DNA of 21,889 nt from positions 1 to 21,889 of IMG/VR virus record IMGVR_UViG_3300046321_000081; one strand, 5' to 3'. Origin of the DNA: a virus. The notes under the pieces were generated by a model. The model saw nothing but the letters and a program-made list of their open reading frames with translations. It did not search any database and was not told where the DNA came from. Below, in pieces: positions 15,032 to 20,462 of this stretch (position 1 is its first letter; each line of letters starts with the position of its first letter). Both the position numbers and the translations under genes were made by a program.

Positions 15032-15047
15032 AAACCTTGGAGGGTTT
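15032..15047 (+). promoter_or_regulatory. Ribosome-binding site in a hairpin loop (35-residue gene)
   Basis: AAACC-TTGGAG-GGTTT places GGAG in the loop, 10 nt before the ATG at 15053. It has the same loop sequence as the element at 6493-6510. Confidence 0.6.
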
Positions 15048-15052
15048 AAGAA

Positions 15053-15160
15053 ATGCCTATCGCTCTGATTATCATCTTGCTTGCTACCGCTGGGGCTGCT
15101 GTTGAAAGTGGTTATCCAAATGAAGCGGGTCGATCTGTTGCTGTAACTGCGACTGAGTGA
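15053..15160 (+). CDS. 35-residue hydrophobic peptide
   Basis: A short frame with a very strong GGAGGG site encodes MPIALIIILLATAGAAVESG, then a polar tail ending VAVTATE. The hydrophobic start could be a signal peptide or a single membrane anchor, with AGAA/V as a possible cleavage point. It is the last protein gene before the tRNA region. The unusual strength of its translation signal suggests real, high expression. No homologue is recognised. Confidence 0.6.
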   Translation: MPIALIIILLATAGAAVESGYPNEAGRSVAVTATE

Positions 15161-15197
15161 ATAAACAGGGGCGCGACTGTAACGCGCAACCAACTAT

Positions 15198-15325
15198 GAC
15201 TGCGGTGGCTGATAGGTTAGGCTAGTGGAAAGATTTCGGTCAGAACTATAGATATGGCCACGATTGAGCGCACCACGATGGGTAACGCCCCTTGTAAGCA
15301 GGTTCGATTCCTGCCCGCAGTCAAC
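15198..15325 (+). tRNA. Oversized tRNA-like element, isotype unresolved
   Basis: A perfect 8-bp acceptor-type stem (GACTGCGG at 15198-15205 with CCGCAGTC at 15315-15322) closes the element. A fully canonical T-arm, GCAGG-TTCGATT-CCTGC, ends just before the 3' strand. The interior is about 50 nt too long for a tRNA. It contains GTGG/CCAC pairing and a loop-like CTTGTAA (a Thr UGU anticodon loop) directly abutting the T-arm without a 3' anticodon stem. The 3' end reads CAACT after the stem, so CCA is not encoded. It may be a rearranged or intron-like tRNA or a decoy. Confidence 0.5.
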
Positions 15326-15337
15326 TAAATATCCGCC

Positions 15338-15404
15338 TTTGTGGCGGGTTGCTGAATATAGGGCCTAGCCCGCGACATCGCCTAAGCGGTGCGGCGATCC
15401 ACCA
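15338..15404 (+). ncRNA. Cluster of small hairpins ending in CCACCA
   Basis: Three short hairpins follow each other: ATCCGCC/GGCGGGT, GGGC/GCCC and CATCGC/GCGGTG. The segment ends GATCCACCA, like a tRNA 3' end, but no matching 5' acceptor strand is found. It is probably structured RNA within the tRNA transcript; nothing more can be said. Confidence 0.3.
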
Positions 15405-15484
15405 GAAACGCGGCCAGACAAAGCGCCATTTATCATGAATGGGTAATCGTGAAAACTTTTTGACCTGCGGGCAACCGCGTTTCT
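15404..15484 (+). ncRNA. tRNA-sized element with 10-bp terminal stem
   Basis: AGAAACGCGG at 15404-15413 pairs perfectly with CCGCGTTTCT at 15475-15484, enclosing 61 nt. At the position of an anticodon arm lies CCATT-TATCATG-AATGG, a 5-bp stem with a 7-nt loop whose centre reads TCA; the usual U33 is replaced by A. No canonical T-arm is present. It is either a degenerate tRNA or another structured RNA. Confidence 0.4.
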
Positions 15485-15518
15485 ACACTGCCCGATGACC
15501 GGGCGACAAAAAAGAATT

Positions 15519-15611
15519 GGAAGCCTTTCCCCACGGCGGACTGTAAATCCGTTGCTTTACCAAATAAGTGGGGGTAGTCAGCGTAAGGTGCATATCCTTG
15601 GGCTTCCACCA
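15519..15611 (+). tRNA. tRNA-Tyr(GTA)-like element lacking a D-arm
   Basis: The acceptor stem is perfect (GGAAGCC/GGCTTCC), with discriminator A and encoded CCA. The anticodon arm is GCGGA-CTGTAAA-TCCGT, anticodon GTA at 15543-15545. The T-stem TAAGG/CCTTG is kept, but the T-loop reads TGCATAT instead of TTCNANT. Only 10 nt lie between acceptor and anticodon stem, so there is no D-arm. Instead CCCCAC (15529-15534) can pair with GTGGGG (15568-15573) in the long variable region, enclosing the anticodon hairpin. Confidence 0.5.
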
Positions 15612-15616
15612 TTAAC

Positions 15617-15693
15617 GGGCCGCTAGTCCAACTGGTAGAGACATTTGCCTTAGAAGCATTGTGTTGTTGGTTCGAATCCAACGCGGCCTACCA
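15617..15693 (+). tRNA. tRNA-Leu(TAG), short variable region
   Basis: Acceptor GGGCCGC/GCGGCCT (one G-U), discriminator A and CCA encoded. The D-arm carries the GG pair, and the T-arm GTTGG-TTCGAAT-CCAAC is canonical. The anticodon loop is CTTAGAA with anticodon TAG at 15651-15653, reading CUA. The outer two pairs of the anticodon stem are mismatched. The variable region is about 5 nt, unlike normal bacterial tRNA-Leu. Confidence 0.75.
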
Positions 15694-15698
15694 AATTA

Positions 15699-15776
15699 CC
15701 CCGCCTAGCCCAAGTAGGTAGAGGCGTCGGACTTAAAATCCGAATGTTGCAGGTTCGAGTCCTGCGGTGGGGACCA
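15699..15776 (+). tRNA. tRNA-Leu(TAA), short variable region
   Basis: The cloverleaf is complete: acceptor CCCCGCC/GGTGGGG, D-stem GCC/GGC, anticodon arm TCGGA-CTTAAAA-TCCGA (anticodon TAA at 15734-15736, reading UUA), T-arm GCAGG-TTCGAGT-CCTGC, discriminator A and encoded CCA. The variable region is only 5 nt, though tRNA-Leu is normally class II. Confidence 0.88.
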
Positions 15777-15781
15777 ATATT

Positions 15782-15855
15782 GTCGGTGTAGTGTAGTGGT
15801 AACACGGCAGTCTCCAAAACTGCAATTATAGGTTCAATTCCTATCACCCTCGCCA
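15782..15855 (+). tRNA. tRNA-Trp(CCA)
   Basis: Anticodon arm GCAGT-CTCCAAA-ACTGC is perfect, with anticodon CCA at 15814-15816. The D-arm reads GTGTAGTGGTAACAC, the T-arm ATAGG-TTCAATT-CCTAT. The discriminator is G, as in bacterial tRNA-Trp, and CCA is encoded. The acceptor stem has two mismatches (positions 2-71 and 3-70). Confidence 0.82.
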
Positions 15856-15899
15856 AAGTCTCGCCGGATTAAAACCCGTCGCCTGAATGTTTACAGGAT

Positions 15900-15976
15900 A
15901 GCTAGGATACGCGGCCTAGTGAGCGGATTAGGAAGTATGCGCCTTATGGCGGCATAGCGGTAAAGCCCGCCTAGCT
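15900..15976 (+). ncRNA. tRNA-sized cloverleaf-like element
   Basis: AGCTAGG at 15900-15906 pairs with CCTAGCT at 15970-15976, 77 nt overall. Inside are CGC-GGCCTAGTGA-GCG (D-arm-like), the hairpin TATGC..GCATA at 15937-15956, and GCGG-TAAAGC-CCGC next to the 3' strand where a T-arm would be. No TTCNANT loop and no CCA are present. Confidence 0.4.
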
Positions 15977-15986
15977 TCTGCCATAG

Positions 15987-16033
15987 CCACGGCAAACAAA
16001 GTAACCGCTTGCGTGAAATAATAAAAGCCGTGG
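15987..16033 (+). ncRNA. Long stem-loop before the terminator
   Basis: CCACGGC and GCCGTGG form a perfect 7-bp stem around a 33-nt A-rich loop, immediately followed by the terminator hairpin. It may be the 3' trailer of the tRNA transcript. Confidence 0.35.
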
Positions 16034-16036
16034 TTT

Positions 16037-16068
16037 AGGCGTCCGCTTTTGGCGGGCGTCTTTTGTTT
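16037..16068 (+). terminator. Rho-independent terminator of the tRNA region
   Basis: GGCGTCCGC, loop TTTTG and GCGGGCGTC (two wobble pairs) are followed by TTTTGTTT. On the minus strand no U-run follows, so it works for the plus strand only. Confidence 0.75.
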
Positions 16069-16453
16069 ATGACGAATACCGCAATGACAACCGATCAACT
16101 GCTGCGGTTACATCTTCCCGAAAACCGCCAACGTATTCTAATTGGTATGTTTCTAAATGCTTTTCATTTTTGAAAATCCTTATACATTCATCCCAAAACA
16201 TAACTTTTCCTTTGTGAGTTTTTGGCATCTTATACATGACTTCAGAACAAATAGACCCTAGGTAAAATTCCAACCCATTAGAAGAACCAATCGAAATCCA
16301 GTCTTTCTTTGTTTTTTCATATTTGCTAAGTCCTTTAGATGACGAATTACTTTGGTGCATAATCCGTCTAAGCGCTGATGAAAGTTGCGCATCTTTTTTT
16401 GACTGATCTTCATCGTCAAGACTTTCGTCTTCAATTTCATCATCATTACTCAT
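16067..16453 (-). CDS. Acidic orphan protein, unknown
   Basis: The 128-residue product begins MSNDDEIEDESLDDEDQSKK, a strongly acidic and probably disordered tail. A basic helical segment (SALRRIMHQ, KYEKTKKDW) and a compact C-terminal part with EFYLGSICSEVMYKMPK and FWDECIRIF follow. I use the second of two adjacent ATGs because AGGGA then lies at a better distance. The gene is AT-rich compared with its neighbours, opposite in strand, and ends at the tRNA terminator, all consistent with a recently gained accessory gene. No family is recognised. An acidic tail plus small globular part is common in phage inhibitors, but that is speculation. Confidence 0.65.
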   Translation of the reverse strand: MSNDDEIEDESLDDEDQSKKDAQLSSALRRIMHQSNSSSKGLSKYEKTKKDWISIGSSNGLEFYLGSICSEVMYKMPKTHKGKVMFWDECIRIFKNEKHLETYQLEYVGGFREDVTAAVDRLSLRYSS

Positions 16454-16456
16454 CAT

Positions 16457-16679
16457 GTGTCCCTAGTTGTGGATATTCATATACAGTATCGCAGGTTTGT
16501 TTATAGGCGCAACAACAATCACCTGTCTTTTTATATGTTGGGTTACATGTTACAATTATGACGCGGTTTTCCCGATTGTATCCCGCGCGGCTTATCCCTC
16601 CTACAGCCAAGACAATCGGGGATTTACATCATTATGAAAATGTGCTTAGGTGGCGTAATAGCAACCTATGGAGGGTTTT
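16457..16679. promoter_or_regulatory. Divergent intergenic leader region
   Basis: This 223-bp gap separates the acidic gene (minus) from the secreted protein (plus). It holds a possible plus-strand -10 (TACAAT at 16551-16556) with no clear -35. It also holds a 9-bp inverted repeat CCCGATTGT/ACAATCGGG (16571-16579 and 16612-16620). Within the repeat's loop CCCTCC (16596-16601) is complementary to the downstream GGAGGG site. Confidence 0.4.
16663..16677 (+). promoter_or_regulatory. Ribosome-binding site in a hairpin loop (secreted protein)
   Basis: AACC-TATGGAG-GGTT presents GGAG in the loop, 6 nt before the ATG at 16680. This is the third occurrence of the arrangement in the window. Confidence 0.5.
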
Positions 16680-16949
16680 ATGCTACGGGTTTTAACACTG
16701 GCACTATTGACCTCATGCGCCGCGTCGCCTGTTGCCGCAATGGATTGTCAATCAACTGCGGAAATCACGCAAAAGCTGATTGATAAAGGCTATCAGCTTG
16801 TATTTCTAGGCATTGCGGAAAACGCCGATCTTACGACGTGGGTTAGTAATGTAGGGTGGGTGGCGATTGTGAATATGCGGGATGGTAAGTCATGTTTGGT
16901 TGGCGCTGGCAATGAATGGCAGTTAAAGCAAACCGGGACGCCGTCATGA
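16680..16949 (+). CDS. Small secreted protein with signal peptide
   Basis: The 89-residue protein starts at the ATG after GGAGGG (16680), not at the in-frame ATG at 16668 that overlaps that site. Residues 1-20 (MLRVLTLALLTSCAASPVAA) form a clear signal peptide with AxA cleavage; LLTSC could alternatively be a weak lipobox. The mature part, about 69 residues, has two cysteines, DCQST and KSCLVG, which may form a disulfide, and WVAIVNM strands. A periplasmic or envelope role (superinfection exclusion or lysis aid) is possible but not shown. Confidence 0.75.
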   Translation: MLRVLTLALLTSCAASPVAAMDCQSTAEITQKLIDKGYQLVFLGIAENADLTTWVSNVGWVAIVNMRDGKSCLVGAGNEWQLKQTGTPS

Positions 16950-17035
16950 GCCTGCCTTTACAGCGAGACAATCGCCTGATAATGCTAGAGAAATTAATGG
17001 CGCGATTGAAGGATGCTATGAATGAATGCCGATGA
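16946..17035 (+). CDS. 29-residue frame, possibly expressed
   Basis: The ATG overlaps the previous stop (ATGA). The frame reads MSLPLQRDNRLIMLEKLMARLKDAMNEC, an amphipathic helix, and overlaps the next gene by 14 nt. Such coupled mini-genes are common here, but nothing else supports it. Confidence 0.5.
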   Translation: MSLPLQRDNRLIMLEKLMARLKDAMNECR

Positions 17036-17243
17036 TGTAGTGGTTAAACCACCGATTGACTATGCAACTGATCCTATTTTTCAGCAGGTTCAATATTACG
17101 TGCGTCTTGCGTTTGAGGAAGGTTATCGCGCTGCTAAACCTGCAACCGTCAAAAATGAATGGAAACCCGATTGGATTAAATCAACCGGGCGCAAGTTTTT
17201 GCTAGATAATGGGCTGATTACTGGCAATGAGGGTTACAAATGA
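17022..17243 (+). CDS. 73-residue protein, unknown
   Basis: A soluble protein starting MNADDVVVKPPIDY, with a helical centre (YYVRLAFEEGYRAAKP) and a C-terminal KSTGRKFLLDNGLITG. An AAGGA site lies 9 nt upstream. It overlaps the phosphoesterase start by ATGA. It could be a small partner of the phosphoesterase, given the coupling, but no family is recognised. Confidence 0.6.
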   Translation: MNADDVVVKPPIDYATDPIFQQVQYYVRLAFEEGYRAAKPATVKNEWKPDWIKSTGRKFLLDNGLITGNEGYK

Positions 17244-18334
17244 CGCAAGCCTATGACCTTGCATATCTAGCAAGCAATGATTTTTCATTGCAGGACTATA
17301 TCGCATCTACAGGATGCACGGAACAAGCGGCATGGTCTAGGCGTAAACGTGCCAAGGCTAAACTAAACGTTGATCCTGCCATTACCCGCGCTATGGCGGC
17401 AATCGGAACTGGTATGGTTCCTAGCGTCGTTTGGGATAAAACGCAGCCGGGGTATTCGGTGCTGTTGCGTCCACCAGCGGCGGATATTGCGGCAGTCGAT
17501 TGGGCGGAAGTGTTTGCCAATATCCCCACGTTCCGGCCTAATCCAGTGTCACCACTAGGCAATGATCTATTTGCCGTTTATCCGCTTTATGATGCGCATA
17601 TCGGCATGTTGGCGTGTGGTAAAGAAACGCGCGGGCAAAACTACGACCTCAAACTTGCCGCGCAAGATATGTTGCAATCATTTATTGACGTGTCTGCCCT
17701 AGTGCCACGCGCTGATAGGGCTATGGTTATTCTTGGCGGCGATACCCTGCATATCAATGACGGTAGCAACGAAACGCCAGCAAGTCACCATAAGCAGGAC
17801 ACGGACGGGCGATATGAGAAAGTAATCGACAGCGCAATCGAAATGGTTTGCCATTCTATCGAATACCTTTGCGAACGTCACGCTAAAGTAGAAATTGTCA
17901 CTATTAGAGGCAACCACGATGAAAACTCACACGTCGCGTTGAAGGTGGCGCTAAAACAGCGTTATCGCCTCAGTGATCAAATCAGCTTCCCGACTGTATC
18001 TGGCATGGAACAATCGGAGGTATTCTGGACACGTCACGGCAAGTCATTAGTGGCTATTCACCATGGCGATAAGGCCCCGCCACAGCGGCTTTGCATGATT
18101 ATTGCAGACAAGTGCGCAGAATGGTCTAACACGACTGATAGGCACGTCCTGACTGGTCACAAGCACACTTTGCACGTCCAAGACTTCCCCGGCGTAACTC
18201 ACCACACATTGCGCGCGTTTGCACCTCCAGATGCTTACGGTTCCATGTTTGGCGGCCGGCGCGCTTTGACTGCAATGGTTTTCGACGCTAACAAAGGGTT
18301 AATTTTAACAGCACAGGAACCTATCCTAAGATGA
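17240..18334 (+). CDS. Calcineurin-like metallophosphoesterase with N-terminal HTH-like segment
   Basis: The 364-residue protein carries all metal-binding motifs of the calcineurin-like superfamily in order: YDAH (D118, H120), GGD (D168), GNHDE (224-228), HHGD (H275) and GHKH (306-309). Residues 14-44 (LQDYIASTGCTEQAAWSRRKR) look like a helix-turn-helix or DNA-binding helical element. The insert at 170-195 (SNETPASHHKQDTDGRY) is conserved in phage relatives I recall. Members of this superfamily hydrolyse phosphodiesters; SbcD/Mre11 act on DNA, others on cyclic nucleotides. The fused HTH-like segment points to nucleic acid, but the substrate is unknown. Confidence 0.85.
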   Translation: MTQAYDLAYLASNDFSLQDYIASTGCTEQAAWSRRKRAKAKLNVDPAITRAMAAIGTGMVPSVVWDKTQPGYSVLLRPPAADIAAVDWAEVFANIPTFRPNPVSPLGNDLFAVYPLYDAHIGMLACGKETRGQNYDLKLAAQDMLQSFIDVSALVPRADRAMVILGGDTLHINDGSNETPASHHKQDTDGRYEKVIDSAIEMVCHSIEYLCERHAKVEIVTIRGNHDENSHVALKVALKQRYRLSDQISFPTVSGMEQSEVFWTRHGKSLVAIHHGDKAPPQRLCMIIADKCAEWSNTTDRHVLTGHKHTLHVQDFPGVTHHTLRAFAPPDAYGSMFGGRRALTAMVFDANKGLILTAQEPILR

Positions 18335-18456
18335 CATGGCACGCAATCAACAATGAAATTCACGTCATGCGGGGATATGAACGTGTGGCAATTTTCACGC
18401 GCGACGACTTCCCGGATATGATTTTGGCAATGTGTAAGGTATTGAAGGAAACGTAA
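18331..18456 (+). CDS. 41-residue protein, unknown
   Basis: The frame starts in ATGA overlap with the phosphoesterase stop and ends in TAATG overlap with the next start. The product MTWHAINNEIHVMRGYERVA then FTRDDFPDMILAMCKVL is compact and mixed. The double overlap makes it likely to be real. Confidence 0.65.
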   Translation: MTWHAINNEIHVMRGYERVAIFTRDDFPDMILAMCKVLKET

Positions 18457-18791
18457 TGGGATTAGCTGACGGCATGGCTTGGGAATCTGAATATGGCGCA
18501 CCAGTCGCTAGTGACGGTGGGCCATCATCCTACTATGACTTCCAACCGGGATGGGTGACGTTCAACGACTTCATGGAGTACAAGGCTAAGACGCAATGGC
18601 ATGGCTATGCGCTGCACCTGAAAGACATTGGCAAGGCTATCTGTAGGTTTGGCGTCAAGGCTGGAACAACAAGCGCATATGACGCGCGCAAGATCATCTA
18701 TAGCGGGTTGCGCGTGCTAGGCATGATCTGCGGTAAGGATGCCATACGCGCGGAGTTATTGAAGCTGTTGGACGATCCGCAGTTTAAGTGA
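18456..18791 (+). CDS. 111-residue protein, possibly DUF3310-like
   Basis: The protein has YYDFQPGWVTFNDFMEYK near the N-terminus and a helical C-terminal half (HLKDIGKAICRFGVKAG, ARKIIYSGLRVLGMI). The arrangement recalls the DUF3310 group of small phage proteins (aromatic start, then K-I-R-G-K helix and a long helix), but the match is loose. It is the last plus-strand gene before the two-way terminator. Confidence 0.6.
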   Translation: MGLADGMAWESEYGAPVASDGGPSSYYDFQPGWVTFNDFMEYKAKTQWHGYALHLKDIGKAICRFGVKAGTTSAYDARKIIYSGLRVLGMICGKDAIRAELLKLLDDPQFK

Positions 18792-18798
18792 ATGTTAT

Positions 18799-18835
18799 AA
18801 AACCCCGGACAGTCTTGCGAGTTGTCCGGGGTTTT
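18799..18835. terminator. Bidirectional rho-independent terminator
   Basis: AAAACCCCGGACA and TGTCCGGGGTTTT form a perfect 13-bp stem around an 11-nt loop, with U-runs on both strands. It ends the plus-strand accessory operon and the minus-strand replication operon. Confidence 0.93.
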
Positions 18836-18838
18836 GTA

Positions 18839-19096
18839 TCATTGTGAAACACAATAGGCGTTCATGTATCCATCGAAGTTATACCGAACGCAGCCCTGAA
18901 ATTCAAAATTCCAGTTGTCTGCTTCTGTTTCGTTTTCAAAAACAGCATATACCAAACCATCAACGCTACTTAATTTCAAGATGTTACCATCAAAAACACG
19001 AATGGTAACAAAAGGCATTTGAAAGCTATGAACTTTGCCGCCGTAAACACCATGAGGGATGGCTTTAGTTTTACTTACAGTCAAGAAGTCAATCAT
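18839..19096 (-). CDS. 85-residue protein, unknown
   Basis: The start is set at 19096 because AGGAG (minus strand) is 8 nt upstream of it but only 2 nt from the ATG at 19102. The product MIDFLTVSKTKAIPHGVYGG then FVTIRVFDGNILKLSS is beta-rich with two cysteines near the end. It follows a terminator hairpin, so it is expressed by read-through or by a weak promoter in 19103-19138. No family is recognised. Confidence 0.65.
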   Translation of the reverse strand: MIDFLTVSKTKAIPHGVYGGKVHSFQMPFVTIRVFDGNILKLSSVDGLVYAVFENETEADNWNFEFQGCVRYNFDGYMNAYCVSQ

Positions 19097-19139
19097 GGTC
19101 ATATCTCCTATATCTCACACCCAACACTACCCCAAGCGA

Positions 19140-19177
19140 AAACCGCCCGCAACACATTTATGCACTGCGGGCGGTTT
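19140..19177. terminator. Terminator hairpin between the small minus-strand genes
   Basis: AAACCGCCCGCA pairs with TGCGGGCGGTTT (12 bp, 14-nt loop). T-runs flank it on both strands (ATTTTT on plus, TTTTCG on minus). It may attenuate the minus-strand operon after DnaN and the 63-residue gene. Confidence 0.8.
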
Positions 19178-19182
19178 ATTTT

Positions 19183-19374
19183 TCAGGCGGTCTTAAAACC
19201 ACTTACCAACATACTGCACAAATCCTCAAATCCATCAGATCCGCGCAAGCACACTAGTCCCTTTTCGTTTTTGTATGCCTCATACGACTGGCATTGTTTG
19301 TATCCCGGCGACTTAGAAACTGTGCAGGTGTATAAAACACCTGCAACAAATTCAAACTTCGGTTTATCTGCCAT
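19183..19374 (-). CDS. 63-residue cysteine-containing protein, unknown
   Basis: The ATG at 19374 overlaps the DnaN stop (TGATG). The product MADKPKFEFVAGVLYTCTVS then SPGYKQCQSYEAY has four cysteines (VLYTC, KQC, GLVC, DLC) spread along a short protein, which could bind a metal. It is translated by coupling with the clamp gene and ends at the terminator hairpin. The function is unknown; a clamp partner is conceivable from context only. Confidence 0.65.
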   Translation of the reverse strand: MADKPKFEFVAGVLYTCTVSKSPGYKQCQSYEAYKNEKGLVCLRGSDGFEDLCSMLVSGFKTA

Positions 19375-20462
19375 CACGTCACACGAAGTGGCATAACGAC
19401 GAATAACACCCCAGTATCATCGCTAGGCAAAATCACAATAGGATCACCCACGCCGCCTAGCTTGACTGTAACATCATCGCCGTTACATAGCGTCAAGCAT
19501 TCTGCCAAGTATTTAGCGTTAACACCAATAGCCATGTGGTCGCCGTTGTATTCGTAGTCAACGTTATCTTCGGCTTCGTTACCGTGTTCACCGCCAACGG
19601 TTAGCACTAGCTGCGCGCCGCCTACAGCGATCTTTACCGCGCGAACTCGATCAGTAGCTACCAAAGACACGCGATTAGCCGCAATCTTCATAGCCGACGC
19701 ACTGGCAGTGAATACGTTGCGGTTATTCTGCGGAATAACACGGGTATAATCTGGAAACGTGCCATCGATAACCTTTGACACAACAGTAGTGCTGCCGTGC
19801 TGAAAGCGGATCTTAGTAGCGCTAACCGATACAGATACATCGCCAATATCAGATAGCCCGCCGATCAACAAAACGGTTTTTGACGGCACAATAACCCCAT
19901 CAAACTCGCCCGCATGTCCAGAGTATTCCGCCAATGCAAGACGATGCCCATCAGTGGACACGGTTTTCAGAGCGCCATCCGCATGGTGCATATATACGCC
20001 TTGCAGGTAATAGCGGGTTTCTTCGGTAGACATTGCGCCTTTTGTTTTATCGAATAGCCGTTTAAATTCGACAGACGGCAAGTCAAACTCATTGGCGTAT
20101 TCGTTTGATGCCATAACGGGGTAATCAGCCGCCGATAGTGTTGCAAGCGTGGTTTTAAACCGTCCTGCCTTAATCGTTAGTTTATGATCGGCCAGTGACA
20201 TATCAACCAACGACCCGGCTGGCAAAGACTTCACAATGTCAAAAAACATTGCGGCGTTAACAGTTGTTTCGCCCGATTGATTTACGTTAGCCGCGCAACT
20301 ACCTGTGATTTCAATATCAAGATCGGTTGCGCGCGCCTGTAGCGTATCCGTTGCTGATAGAACAATATTAGCAAGGATTGGAATGGTGTTTTTACGATTA
20401 ACTACCGGGATAAGTTTTGCCAGTAGGTTAATTAGGTCTTGGCGTTCTGTGGTTAGTTGCAT
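19374..20462 (-). CDS. dnaN: DNA polymerase III sliding clamp (beta subunit)
   Basis: The 362-residue product matches the bacterial beta clamp over its length: the start (QLTTERQDLINLLAKLIPVV), NTIPILANIVL and ATDLDIEI in domain I, YYLQGVYMHH and STDGHRLALAEY in domain II, VIDGTFPDYTRVIP in the middle, ATDRVRAVKIAV, and a C-terminus VVMPLRVT (cf. the usual 'MPMRL'). The clamp encircles DNA and tethers polymerase. A phage copy suggests its own replisome or takeover of the host one. AGGAG lies 7 nt upstream. Confidence 0.95.
   Translation of the reverse strand: MQLTTERQDLINLLAKLIPVVNRKNTIPILANIVLSATDTLQARATDLDIEITGSCAANVNQSGETTVNAAMFFDIVKSLPAGSLVDMSLADHKLTIKAGRFKTTLATLSAADYPVMASNEYANEFDLPSVEFKRLFDKTKGAMSTEETRYYLQGVYMHHADGALKTVSTDGHRLALAEYSGHAGEFDGVIVPSKTVLLIGGLSDIGDVSVSVSATKIRFQHGSTTVVSKVIDGTFPDYTRVIPQNNRNVFTASASAMKIAANRVSLVATDRVRAVKIAVGGAQLVLTVGGEHGNEAEDNVDYEYNGDHMAIGVNAKYLAECLTLCNGDDVTVKLGGVGDPIVILPSDDTGVLFVVMPLRVT

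Noticed and set aside
15433-15856. Minus-strand frames over the tRNA region
   Set aside because: They read the reverse complement of tRNAs and contain the phrases typical of tRNA shadows (such as RVGFEPTT).
19097-19138. Promoter for the 85-residue minus-strand gene
   Set aside because: TTGGGG-N17-TATAGG exists, but its -10 overlaps the ribosome-binding site, leaving no room for a leader.
19019-19396. 125-codon plus-strand frame
   Set aside because: It crosses a terminator hairpin and is antisense to two small minus-strand genes and the clamp end.
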